Counted from the first letter of the stretch, positions 7,035 to 14,639 are shown. The stretch: 19,334 nucleotides of DNA from Hyphomicrobiales bacterium (GCA_900299065.1 OMIJ01000215.1:1-19334); one strand, 5' to 3'. Numbers and translations are program-made. Notes: generated from the letters alone by a model not told the origin.

Positions 7035-8891
7035 ATGGAAAAATTCAGCAAGGGCAGTCTGGCCATTGTGGCTGCGGTGCTTGCCGCCATCATTTTTGGT
7101 TGTGTGAATTTGATTGGCGCTCAGCTGTTTCGTAGTCAGCGCATTGATCTGACCCAGCAGCATCTCTATTCGCTCAGCAAGGGCACTTTGTCCATGTTGA
7201 CTGAAATCAAGGAACCCTTGCGGTTCCGCTTTTTCATGTCGGCCGGCCTGACAAAAGAAGCGCCGCAGATTGCTGCTTTTGCAGCGCGTGTGCGCTCCAT
7301 GCTCGATGCTTATGTGGCGGGCGCTAACGGGCGTATTGTGCTGGAAGTGATCGATCCCAAGCCTTTTTCCGAGGATGAGGATCGCGCAGTTGGCTTTGGC
7401 TTGAGCCAGTTTCAATCGGCCTCGGGCGAGCAATTGTTTTTTGGATTGGCGGCAACCAATTCCACTACAGGCCGCGCGACAATTCCGGTGTTTTCGCCTG
7501 AGCGCGAGGCTTTCCTTGAATATGATTTGACGCGTCTGGTGTCCGATTTGGGGCGTCGCGGCAAGGCGGTGATTGCATTGCTCGATGGGCTTGGCCTTGC
7601 AGGAAATCAGCAAATGGGCATGCCAGAGCAACAAGTGCTGGCGCAGATGAAGCAATTCTTTGATGTCAAACCAGTGGGCGGTGATATTGATCAATTCCCC
7701 GATGACACCAAGGTTGTGATGGTTGTTCATCCGCAAAATATCTCACCCCGCACACAATATGCCCTTGATCAATGGGTGATGGGCGGCGGGGCGACGATGA
7801 TTTTTGTTGATCCCAATGCAGAGAACCAAATGGGTCCGCGTGGTGCGCCCCCGCCTGATGCCTCCTCTGATTTGGCAGATCTGTTCAAGGCCTGGGGTGT
7901 TGGCTTTGATCGCAAGTTGATTGTGGGCGACCCCACTTATGCCTTGCAGACCGAGCGCAATGTCGATGGGCGGCCTGTGTCCGCTCCCAATCTGCCTTGG
8001 ATGGCGCTGCGCAAAGAGGCCTTTGACACAAATGAAGTCATGCTCTCGCAATTATCTGCGATGGTGTTCACCTCTGCTGGCTCTTTCACATCGACCAAAG
8101 AAAGCACGAAGCTGCGTCCTCTGGTGTTTGCTTCCCCGCAAGCGGGCACACTTGAATCATCCATCACGGCTGATCGGCAGGGCGATCCACGGCGGTTTCT
8201 TGCCAATTTGAAAAAATCCGACAAGCCATTGGTGATGGCTGCGCGCTTGACTGGTCAATTGGAGAGCGCCTTTGCTGCAGGCAAGCCCGAGGGCTCGACG
8301 CGGGCAGGGGATCCGGTGAAGGCTTCCACATCGCCGCCCAATGTCATCCTTGTGGGCGATGCGGATATGCTCATGGATCGTAATTGGATCACGACGCGCA
8401 ATTTGCTGGGTCAGCAATTCTCGCAAGCCTTCGCGAATAATGGTGACTTTGTGAATAATGCGATTGAGCAAATGGTCGGAGGAGCCGCTCTGACGGATTT
8501 GCGTGGTCGCGGTGTGTCCTGGCGTCCGTTTGAATTGATCCAGCAGATGGAAGCCAATTCTGATCGGGTCTATCGGGCCAAAGAACAAGAGCTCACCAAT
8601 CAGCTCAAGGAAGTGCAGCAAAAATTGGCTCAATTGCCTAAGGCAGAAGGCGGGGCTTCAGAGGCCTTGTCGCCCGAGCAGTTGAAAGCGATTGAGGGCT
8701 TCCGTTCACAATTATTGAGCATTCGCGCCGAATTGCGCGATGTGCAATTTGCCCTGCGCCGGGATGTCGACAATCTCAAAAGCCTTTTGACTTTGATCAA
8801 TGTTGGCATTGTGCCTTTGATGATTGGCGTTCTGGCGCTTTTATTTGCCTTGCGCCGTCCGCGTCGGCCATTGCCCAAAACATCTGCCTGA
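7035..8891 (+). CDS. GldG-like ABC transporter auxiliary protein (membrane-anchored, periplasmic)
   Basis: A 618-residue protein; I choose the ATG at 7035, which has GGGG 6-9 nt upstream, over in-frame codons inside the permease gene. An N-terminal anchor (about residues 7-30) is followed by QRIDLTQQHLYSLSKGTL, the hallmark opening of the GldG/ABC-auxiliary domain. The periplasmic domain has Rossmann-like strands (KAVIALLDGLGL; TKVVMVVHP) and GGGATMIFVDPNAE. The C-terminal quarter holds a charged coiled coil (about 515-595, around AKEQELTNQLKEVQQKLAQL) and then a second transmembrane segment near 590-612 with a basic cytoplasmic tail, RRPRRPLPK. The protein therefore spans the membrane twice with a large domain outside. 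It probably works with the ABC subunits encoded just upstream. Function of the family outside gliding bacteria is largely unexplored. Confidence 0.9.
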   Translation: MEKFSKGSLAIVAAVLAAIIFGCVNLIGAQLFRSQRIDLTQQHLYSLSKGTLSMLTEIKEPLRFRFFMSAGLTKEAPQIAAFAARVRSMLDAYVAGANGRIVLEVIDPKPFSEDEDRAVGFGLSQFQSASGEQLFFGLAATNSTTGRATIPVFSPEREAFLEYDLTRLVSDLGRRGKAVIALLDGLGLAGNQQMGMPEQQVLAQMKQFFDVKPVGGDIDQFPDDTKVVMVVHPQNISPRTQYALDQWVMGGGATMIFVDPNAENQMGPRGAPPPDASSDLADLFKAWGVGFDRKLIVGDPTYALQTERNVDGRPVSAPNLPWMALRKEAFDTNEVMLSQLSAMVFTSAGSFTSTKESTKLRPLVFASPQAGTLESSITADRQGDPRRFLANLKKSDKPLVMAARLTGQLESAFAAGKPEGSTRAGDPVKASTSPPNVILVGDADMLMDRNWITTRNLLGQQFSQAFANNGDFVNNAIEQMVGGAALTDLRGRGVSWRPFELIQQMEANSDRVYRAKEQELTNQLKEVQQKLAQLPKAEGGASEALSPEQLKAIEGFRSQLLSIRAELRDVQFALRRDVDNLKSLLTLINVGIVPLMIGVLALLFALRRPRRPLPKTSA

Positions 8892-8901
8892 GGAGATCAG
8901 A

Positions 8902-9915
8902 ATGAAGACCAAGGGTTTGATCTTTCTTGCCGGATTAACGATTGTGGCTGTTGGGGCAACATCGACGATCCTGCGCACCAATCCCTCGCGCATCGTGTCT
9001 GATCGCAGAGGCGAGGTCGTGTTCCCCGATTTGCCCGGTGCGGGGGGCGATATTACCTTGATTGATATTCAAGATGGTGATCGTTCGATTGCCATTGAGC
9101 GCAAGGACAATGGATTTGTCGCAGCGGGTTCAAACTATCCCGTCAAGATCGAGCCTTTGCGAGATCTGGTTGCCACTCTTGCCAATCTGCGTTTTGAAGA
9201 GGCCAAGACGGCAGATCCGGCGCGTTATAGTGATTTAGGATTGGGTGAGCCTGGTTCGAAAGGCGAGGCAGGCAAATTCGTGACGATCAAGAAACAGAAT
9301 GGTGCTGTTGTCGCTTCGCTTCTGGTTGGTAATCGCGATATGTCGGTTGGCGGTTCTCTGGGCGGCACTTATGCAAAGCTCGGTGACGCGCAATCCTATC
9401 TGCTGCGCGGTGAGGTCAAGATTCCCTCGATGAAAGCTGACTGGTTTGACGCGAATCTGGTCAAGATTGGGCGTGAGTCGATTGCGAAAATCGAGCTCAA
9501 TGGCGGGGGACGTGATAAAATCACATTGACCTCTGCGGAGGCCGGCAAAGAATTGGAATTGGCCGATGTGCCTGAGGGGCGTGAAGCCGATGCTTCCAAT
9601 CTCTCGCGGCTCTCCAGCATGATGGAGAGCCTCGATTTTCAAGATGTCCGCAAGGCCAGCGCAACCAAGTCCGACGCGCCACGTCAGTTGATTGCACAGA
9701 CACGCGAGGGGCTGCGCCTTGAACTCACTCTCGTGTCAGAGGCTGGTAATGATAGCTGGATCAGAATTGCTGCCTCCTCGACGAATGAATCTTCATCGGC
9801 ACAAGCCAAAGAGATTGCGGCAAAGGTCGAGGGACGAGAATTTCGTCTGCCCGGCTATCAGGGTGATATTTTTGGCTGGTCGATGAATGAAATGACAACA
9901 GAGCGCAAAAGCTGA
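8902..9915 (+). CDS. DUF4340 protein, membrane-anchored, last gene of the Gld-type ABC operon
   Basis: A 337-residue protein beginning at the ATG at 8902, with a GAGGAGA ribosome site and a 10-nt gap from the GldG-like gene. Residues 4-22 (KGLIFLAGLTIVAVGATS) form a single N-terminal anchor or signal. The rest is soluble and presumably periplasmic. A DUF4340-type repeat pattern is visible: IAIERKDNGFVAAGSNYPVK, then LRDLVATLANLRFEEAKT, then YSDLGLGEP, and later a second beta-rich half with SLDFQDVRKAS. This order (short strand pairs, a helix reading LxxLxxLR, then the YxxLGL motif) is the family signature. DUF4340 genes recurrently follow GldG-like genes, so it is likely a periplasmic partner of the transporter. 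Ligand and activity are unknown. Confidence 0.88.
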   Translation: MKTKGLIFLAGLTIVAVGATSTILRTNPSRIVSDRRGEVVFPDLPGAGGDITLIDIQDGDRSIAIERKDNGFVAAGSNYPVKIEPLRDLVATLANLRFEEAKTADPARYSDLGLGEPGSKGEAGKFVTIKKQNGAVVASLLVGNRDMSVGGSLGGTYAKLGDAQSYLLRGEVKIPSMKADWFDANLVKIGRESIAKIELNGGGRDKITLTSAEAGKELELADVPEGREADASNLSRLSSMMESLDFQDVRKASATKSDAPRQLIAQTREGLRLELTLVSEAGNDSWIRIAASSTNESSSAQAKEIAAKVEGREFRLPGYQGDIFGWSMNEMTTERKS

Positions 9916-9941
9916 AGGGTGATCCTTTAAGCTTCCTGCGT

Positions 9942-11330
9942 CTATGGTTCTTGCTGGGGCGGCTCGGCATGCCCGACAATGCGGGTGATTTGAGTAAAAT
10001 CACGCCGCACGCGGCGATCCACAGCATCCACGGCTGAATGCACGGCATCGACACTCAGCTGGGGATCGACCCAGCAATGATAATTGACCACTAAACCTGA
10101 AGGATGTGCACGCACACGCACATCATGCACATAAGAGAGAATTGCGCCTGATTGCGCATGGCGCGCAATTGAGGCGGTGATGTCTTGTACGGTTTTGGTA
10201 TCGGCGTCCTTACCGGCAAGTTCGGCCGGATCGAGCGGCTCGATATGAGTTTCAACCTCAATATCCTTGCCGATCTCGTCCCTGATCGCGACCTCTAATT
10301 GCGTGGCGGTTTCATGTGCCTCGCCATGTGTCAGGCGACCATCAATTTCAATATCGAGGCTGACGGATTTGCTACCATTGATCTCTTGAATGGTGAGGTG
10401 ATGGATGGGCAGGCCGCGGCGTGCGGCTGTCAGCAAGACGCGTTCAATCACTGTCTCTTCATCAAGGGCGCGAGGATTGGCGGTAATAGTGGCAATGAGT
10501 TCAGGATAGGCCTGCGCCAGAGCGGCAGTAACGGCTTCTTTAATAGCGGGTACTTTTTCCAGAGGATGCGTGCGCGGCACGGCAATGACGACCTCTCCGA
10601 AGATATGCATGCCAGCCGGGCGCAAGCGAATGGAATCTATGGCAACGACATGGGGAATAGCGGTAATGATCTTGCGGATATGATCAGCCATGCCGGGCGG
10701 TGCGACATCAACCAAAGTGTCTATGGTCTTGCGTCCCAAACGATAGCCGGCAATGGCGATGAAGAGCGCTACACCTATTGCGGCCAGAGTATCGCCTTGT
10801 TGAAAGCCGAATTGCGTCGCAATAAGCCCCAGCAGAACCAGAATGGAGCCGACCATATCTGATGAGAAATGCAAAGCATCAGCCGCTAGAGCATCGCTAT
10901 TGGTTTCCTTGGCGATCTTGCTCAGCGAAAGCCAGCGCACCAAGTCAACAGATATAGCAACGACCAATACCCCATAGGTCAACCAATTGGCGTCCACAGG
11001 CTTGCTGGCGTGGCCACCCAAACGGCGTATGGCTTCGACCAGCACGAAAGCTGCCAGCACGAACAAAAGGCCGGTTTCCCCTAAAGCAGCAACAGCCTCA
11101 ATCTTGCCATGGCCATAATGATGTTCATCATCTGCAGGGCGTCCGGCGGCTTTGATTGCATAATAGGTAATGACGGTTGCGCCCGTATCGAGCAGACTAT
11201 GGGCGGCTTCCGAGATCAGCGCCAGCGAGCCCGATAAAAGCCCGGCGATCAGCTTGCCAAAGGTCAGCAAAGCGCTGGCCATGATTGAGGCGAGGGCGGC
11301 TTGTTCTTTAAGTTGGGCGACTTCAGTCAT
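9942..11330 (-). CDS. Cation diffusion facilitator (CDF) metal exporter with extended triple-module C-terminus
   Basis: A 462-residue inner-membrane metal/proton antiporter; usual length is about 300. Six transmembrane segments occupy roughly residues 12-195. The transport-site ligands are His44 and Asp48 (EAAHSLLD) in segment 2 and His154 and Asp158 (HFSSD) in segment 5, an HD-HD set associated with zinc preference in studied CDFs. The cytoplasmic HHYGHGKIE (70-78) is the conserved family loop. The tail then repeats the order helix-strand-strand-helix-strand three times: about 214-290, 292-367 and 378-457, the first being the normal CDF dimerisation domain. His-rich spots (His310/His311, His335/His339, His402, His409, His418) could bind metal (inference). 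It converges on the DUF4340 gene with a 26-nt gap and is otherwise a single-gene unit. Confidence 0.92.
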   Translation of the reverse strand: MTEVAQLKEQAALASIMASALLTFGKLIAGLLSGSLALISEAAHSLLDTGATVITYYAIKAAGRPADDEHHYGHGKIEAVAALGETGLLFVLAAFVLVEAIRRLGGHASKPVDANWLTYGVLVVAISVDLVRWLSLSKIAKETNSDALAADALHFSSDMVGSILVLLGLIATQFGFQQGDTLAAIGVALFIAIAGYRLGRKTIDTLVDVAPPGMADHIRKIITAIPHVVAIDSIRLRPAGMHIFGEVVIAVPRTHPLEKVPAIKEAVTAALAQAYPELIATITANPRALDEETVIERVLLTAARRGLPIHHLTIQEINGSKSVSLDIEIDGRLTHGEAHETATQLEVAIRDEIGKDIEVETHIEPLDPAELAGKDADTKTVQDITASIARHAQSGAILSYVHDVRVRAHPSGLVVNYHCWVDPQLSVDAVHSAVDAVDRRVRRDFTQITRIVGHAEPPQQEP

Positions 11331-11496
11331 GATCGGGATCCGTTCAATCCTCTCGATAGCGCGAAGGCGGCCGTGGGGAAAGCGGGGAATAACCTGCCAA
11401 GCCTATGGTTAGGCTGGACTCTCAACAGTTTTGTGACCCGTGCGGTAATTTGTGTGATATTCAGGCGAGAGCAGATTGGCGGATGAGGAGATGAAC

Positions 11497-11937
11497 ATGC
11501 GCTATCTTCACACAATGGTTCGCGTCACTGACCTTGATCAGGCGCTGCATTTCTATTGCGATCTTTTGGGGCTGGTCGAAACCCGCCGTGTTGATAATGA
11601 AAAGGGGCGCTTCACTCTTGTATTTCTATCAGCACCGGAGGATGTCGAACAAGCCCGCCAGCGTCATACCCCGCTGATTGAGTTGACCTATAATTGGGAT
11701 GCCGAGGTCTATACGGGCGGGCGCAATTTTGGTCATCTCGCCTTTCGGGTAAAGAATATTTATCAGCTATGCGACCGGTTGCACAAGGGCGGGGTGACGA
11801 TCAATCGTCCGCCACGTGATGGCCATATGGCCTTTGTGCGCTCGCCTGATTTGATCTCGATTGAATTATTGCAGGAGGGAGAGGCTCTCCCCCCGCAAGA
11901 GCCTTGGCTCTCTATGCCCAATACAGGGGTTTGGTGA
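11497..11937 (+). CDS. gloA: Lactoylglutathione lyase (glyoxalase I)
   Basis: A 146-residue metalloenzyme that isomerises the methylglyoxal-glutathione hemithioacetal to S-lactoylglutathione. All four metal ligands are visible: His5 (MRYLHTMVRV), Glu62 (PLIELTYNWD), His80 (NFGHLAFRV) and Glu123 (DLISIELLQ). The two vicinal-oxygen-chelate half-modules are each about 60 residues. The lack of long insertions suggests the short Ni/Co-activated bacterial type (inference). I choose the ATG at 11497 because GAGGAG lies 6 nt before it; the ATG at 11491 abuts the same site. It diverges from the CDF gene, and its stop codon directly abuts the stop of the DUF934 gene on the other strand. Confidence 0.95.
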   Translation: MRYLHTMVRVTDLDQALHFYCDLLGLVETRRVDNEKGRFTLVFLSAPEDVEQARQRHTPLIELTYNWDAEVYTGGRNFGHLAFRVKNIYQLCDRLHKGGVTINRPPRDGHMAFVRSPDLISIELLQEGEALPPQEPWLSMPNTGVW

Positions 11938-12453
11938 TCAGCTCTTAGCTGTGCCGGGCTGGCGCAGCCAGGGGCGCGTGCCAAATGGGGCTTCGGCCAT
12001 CAGGCTCGGCTGATAGAATTTAGTGAATTGCGTGGCGCGGCCTTCCTTGATCGCCTGTAAGGTTGGGCCATCGGTAATTTCAAACGTATCGAAACCGCAG
12101 CGAGCCAGCATTTGCAATTGATCTAGGAGGATTTCGCCTACAGCGCGGAGTTCTCCCTTAAAGCCATAACGCTCGCGCAGCAATTGCGCAGTGGAGAAAG
12201 CGCGGCCATCCTGAAATTTGGGGAAGGCGAGGGCGATCACGCTCATGCGGGGAATATCCTGCGCAAAGCTTTCAATCCTGGTGCCCGGCTCAATGCGAAC
12301 GCCAATCGGGACATTAGATCCAGTAAAGGCCCCGCGCTGCGCCTGCCACCAGTCAAGCGGTATGATCACATGGCCAGAGGGTGGAATATCCTGCCCGGCA
12401 GCAATGGTTTTCCAGCTGTCTTCGACAAATTGTCCATTCTGATAGAGCGCCAT
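11938..12453 (-). CDS. DUF934 protein, sulfite reductase-associated
   Basis: A 171-residue DUF934 protein. Characteristic stretches are GSNVPIGVRIEPGTRIE (about 45-61), ALAFPKFQDGRAFSTAQLLR (about 74-93), then GELRAVGEILLDQLQMLARCG (100-120). Its ATG shares one base with the stop of cysI (TGATG on the minus strand), so the two are translationally coupled. DUF934 genes accompany cysI/cysH across proteobacteria, and a role in assimilatory sulfate reduction is inferred from that linkage alone. It has a single cysteine (Cys119), so it cannot itself hold a ferredoxin-type iron-sulfur cluster. No membrane segment or signal peptide is present. In many relatives cysH comes next; here the operon ends and gloA faces it with no intervening base. 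Confidence 0.88.
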   Translation of the reverse strand: MALYQNGQFVEDSWKTIAAGQDIPPSGHVIIPLDWWQAQRGAFTGSNVPIGVRIEPGTRIESFAQDIPRMSVIALAFPKFQDGRAFSTAQLLRERYGFKGELRAVGEILLDQLQMLARCGFDTFEITDGPTLQAIKEGRATQFTKFYQPSLMAEAPFGTRPWLRQPGTAKS

Positions 12454-14126
12454 CAGATATCAGCTCCCGGGTTTTTCTCATAAAGAGCAGCTTTGAAAGG
12501 TGCCATGCCGAGGCGGCGATAGGCGCTCAGGAAATCTTCGGCAGAATCTTTGCGCAGGCCCATATAGGTTTCGACAACTGTATTCACCGCACCGACAACA
12601 TCCTCATAGGAGAAGCCGGGCCCGGTAATATCGCCAACACTGCATGTTTCATCAGCCGAGCCGCCAAGCGTGATTTGATAGGTCTCGACGCCTTTGCGCT
12701 CAAGGCCCAAAATCCCAATGTGCCCGACATGGTGATGACCGCAGGCATTAATGCAGCCAGAGATTTTGATCTTCAGCGGGCCAATCGCATGAGCGCGGTC
12801 GCCATCGCCAAAATGCTGCGATATGCGCTGGGCTACAGGAATAGAGCGCGCAGTAGCGAGCGAGCAATAATCCATGCCCGGGCAGGAAATAATATCGCTG
12901 ATTTGTCCAGCATTGGCGCAAGCAAGATCATGCTTGGCTAGCTCGTCATAGACATGGGGAATGTCATCAAGCGCAACATAAGGCATAACGAGATTTTGCT
13001 CATGTGAGACGCGGATTTCATCATGGCCATAGTGTTCAGCCAGATGAGCGACCACATCCATCTGGTCGGATGTCGCATCGCCGGGAATTTTGCCGATCGG
13101 CTTAAGTGATATTGTCACAATGCCATAGCCAGGCACTTTATGGGCTGAAACATTGCTATTCACAAAGGCCGCGAATTTGGCATCGGCGCTAAGGCGCGTC
13201 TCAAATGCTTTCGATTGCGCCGGGCGCGGTTTGACATCCGGGGGTGCGAAATATGCGTGAATGCGATCAATCTCGCTTTGTGGCAGGCGCAGGCGTTGAT
13301 CATTGCGCTCAGCAAATTCTGCCTCAACGGCAGTACGCATGGCCTCAAGGCCTTTTTCATGTACGAGAATTTTGATGCGGGCTTTATATTTATTATCGCG
13401 GCGGCCTTCGAGATTGTAGACACGCACAATTGCCTCGCAATAGGCCAGCAGATCTGCGACGGGCAGGAAATCGCGGATTTTCTTGGCCACCATGGGGGTG
13501 CGCCCCTGTCCGCCACCCACATAGACGGCAAAGCCCAACTCGCCCTTGTCATTGCGCAAGAGCTGCAAGCCAATGTCATGAACCTGAATGGCGGCACGAT
13601 CGGAAGTGGCGCCTGTTACTGCAATTTTGAATTTGCGCGGCAGGAAAGAAAACTCTGGATGGATCGATGACCATTGCCGCAAAATTTCCGCATAGGGGCG
13701 GGGATCTTCAAATTCATCGGCCGCAGCACCTGCAAAATGATCGGCGGTGACATTGCGGATGCAATTGCCCGAGGTCTGGATGGCATGCATTTCGACCGAA
13801 GCCAATTCGGCCAAAATATCGGGCACGTCTTTGAGTGCGGGCCAGTTCAATTGTAAATTTTGTCTGGTGGTGAAATGGCCATAGGATTTGTCATAGCGGC
13901 GGGCAATTTCTGCCAGCTTGCGCATTTGCTTGCTGGATAATGTGCCGTAGGGAATGGCAATGCGCAGCATATAGGCATGCAATTGCAGATAAAGCCCATT
14001 CATCAGGCGATGAATACGAAATTGATCTTCGTTCAACTCGCCTGTGAGGCGGCGTGCCACTTGATCTCTAAATTGCTCGACACGTTCGTGTACGAATTGA
14101 GCGTCGAATTCATCATAACGATACAT
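12453..14126 (-). CDS. cysI: Assimilatory sulfite reductase, siroheme / [4Fe-4S] hemoprotein
   Basis: A 557-residue nitrite/sulfite reductase that reduces sulfite to sulfide with six electrons. The cluster-siroheme motif is complete: Cys415-x5-Cys421 (SCPGMDYC) and Cys458-x3-Cys462 (GCINACGHHHVG). Substrate/siroheme-region residues include TTRQNLQLNW (about 86-95) and TSGNCIRNVTADH (118-130). Two tandem ferrite-reductase-like halves and two siroheme/4Fe-4S halves are visible in order. The frame opens at a TTG (14132), but the ATG at 14126 gives the family opening MYRYDEFDAQFVHERVEQFR. No cysJ flavoprotein lies in the window, so electrons may come from ferredoxin or another donor (inference). 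It sits between the DUF2849 gene (34-nt gap) and the DUF934 gene (1-nt overlap). Annotation as nitrite reductase is possible, but the DUF2849/DUF934 context favours sulfite. Confidence 0.92.
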   Translation of the reverse strand: MYRYDEFDAQFVHERVEQFRDQVARRLTGELNEDQFRIHRLMNGLYLQLHAYMLRIAIPYGTLSSKQMRKLAEIARRYDKSYGHFTTRQNLQLNWPALKDVPDILAELASVEMHAIQTSGNCIRNVTADHFAGAAADEFEDPRPYAEILRQWSSIHPEFSFLPRKFKIAVTGATSDRAAIQVHDIGLQLLRNDKGELGFAVYVGGGQGRTPMVAKKIRDFLPVADLLAYCEAIVRVYNLEGRRDNKYKARIKILVHEKGLEAMRTAVEAEFAERNDQRLRLPQSEIDRIHAYFAPPDVKPRPAQSKAFETRLSADAKFAAFVNSNVSAHKVPGYGIVTISLKPIGKIPGDATSDQMDVVAHLAEHYGHDEIRVSHEQNLVMPYVALDDIPHVYDELAKHDLACANAGQISDIISCPGMDYCSLATARSIPVAQRISQHFGDGDRAHAIGPLKIKISGCINACGHHHVGHIGILGLERKGVETYQITLGGSADETCSVGDITGPGFSYEDVVGAVNTVVETYMGLRKDSAEDFLSAYRRLGMAPFKAALYEKNPGADI

Positions 14127-14160
14127 GGTCAATCCAATATGTAACGAATGGGGGAGCTGC

Positions 14161-14457
14161 TCAGCTAAACTGGGCTTGTTTGCCGTGATCGGGGCGCACG
14201 CTGGGCCCGCGTGTACGGATGATATCGCGCATGGTCACGGCCGAGAGAATGCCGGATTTGGATTTGACTTCAAATGCAGCGACATCAACAACCTTATTGG
14301 CGCCAACGTCCTGCTGCGCTTTGGCAAGTGCCAGCTCAAGCTCGCCCTTGTCGTCATAGACCGCTGCGGATTGAAAAGGCTCCACCCATGATCCCGCCCG
14401 GTCAAGAAAGACCAGAAGTCCATCAATCAATCGATTGGCAGATATGACTTGCGGCAT
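14161..14457 (-). CDS. DUF2849 small protein, first gene of the cysI cluster
   Basis: About 98 residues from the ATG at 14457 (opening MPQVISANRLIDGLLVFLD), with GAGAG upstream. A TTG at 14478 would add seven residues and is less likely. The sequence fits DUF2849, a small alphaproteobacterial family found directly ahead of cysI: ANRLIDGLLVFLD, then WVEPFQSAAVYDD, then a helix (ELELALAKAQQDV) and the NKVVDVAAFEV strand. It contains no cysteine, so it is not a ferredoxin or thiol carrier. In related genomes a siroheme synthase gene (cysG) often precedes it; here the upstream region is instead the shared control region with ccoN. Function is unknown; an accessory or assembly role for CysI is inferred from linkage. 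Confidence 0.85.
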   Translation of the reverse strand: MPQVISANRLIDGLLVFLDRAGSWVEPFQSAAVYDDKGELELALAKAQQDVGANKVVDVAAFEVKSKSGILSAVTMRDIIRTRGPSVRPDHGKQAQFS

Positions 14458-14489
14458 GCTCGCTACTCTCAATGGCAAAGGTCGTGCTG

Positions 14490-14512
14490 TTAAGCTGGGT
14501 TTTAGCCCTTAA
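14490..14512 (-). repeat. Imperfect hairpin in the predicted leader of the DUF2849-cysI transcript
   Basis: TTAA (14490-14493) and GGG (14497-14499) can pair with CCC (14506-14508) and TTAA (14509-14512), leaving a 3-nt bulge and a 6-nt loop. It is 33-55 nt upstream of the DUF2849 ATG, so it would lie in the 5' leader if transcription starts near 14545. It could be an RNA structure or a protein site; the 3-nt bulge makes it modest. Confidence 0.3.
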
Positions 14513-14516
14513 GACT

Positions 14517-14532
14517 TGTAACGCATATTACA
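14517..14532. promoter_or_regulatory. Palindrome TGTAA-N6-TTACA, possible operator of the cys cluster
   Basis: A perfect inverted repeat with 5-bp arms and a 6-bp spacer, the size and symmetry of a dimeric helix-turn-helix site. It lies just downstream of the best minus-strand -10 element (14557-14552), a position suited to repression. I cannot name the regulator. The surrounding 60 bp is AT-rich, which raises the chance of a coincidental match. Confidence 0.35.
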
Positions 14533-14551
14533 TATGAAAGCGAGTATTTGA

Positions 14552-14577
14552 TTTATACCACAATTTAATTATGTAAA
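14552..14577 (-). promoter_or_regulatory. Possible promoter of the DUF2849-cysI-DUF934 operon
   Basis: On the minus strand TGGTATAAA gives an extended -10 (TATAAA at 14557-14552, TG one base before it). TTTACA (14577-14572) could be a -35, with a short 14-nt spacer. The start site would be near 14545, giving a leader of roughly 90 nt. Tentative. Confidence 0.35.
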
Positions 14578-14639
14578 TATTCTCACCGGTCTTTCAATAG
14601 GGCTAAAGAGCCCACTCATCCATAGGTTTAGTGACGCTA

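Noticed and set aside
7680..7700. TTGATCAA in the GldG-like gene as an FNR site
   Set aside because: Half-sites lack the required 4-bp spacer and it lies inside coding sequence.
7008..7736. 242-residue open frame on the minus strand inside the GldG-like gene
   Set aside because: Shadow of the plus-strand gene, which has clear family motifs and tight operon spacing; the minus product is rich in His, Gln and Arg, with no recognisable domain.
9905..9941. AAGG-GTGAT-CCTT hairpin between DUF4340 and CDF genes as a bidirectional terminator
   Set aside because: Only 4 bp of stem and no T-run on either side.
10299..10862. 187-residue plus-strand frame opposite the CDF gene
   Set aside because: Shadow of a gene with all CDF transport ligands; no independent ribosome site or motif.
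12381..13670. Plus-strand frames of 186 and 151 residues opposite cysI
   Set aside because: Antisense to confirmed siroheme and cluster motifs; no family resemblance.
14458..14560. Possible SAM-type riboswitch before the cys cluster
   Set aside because: I looked for SAM-II-like conserved blocks and pseudoknot pairing and saw none; only a small bulged hairpin is present.
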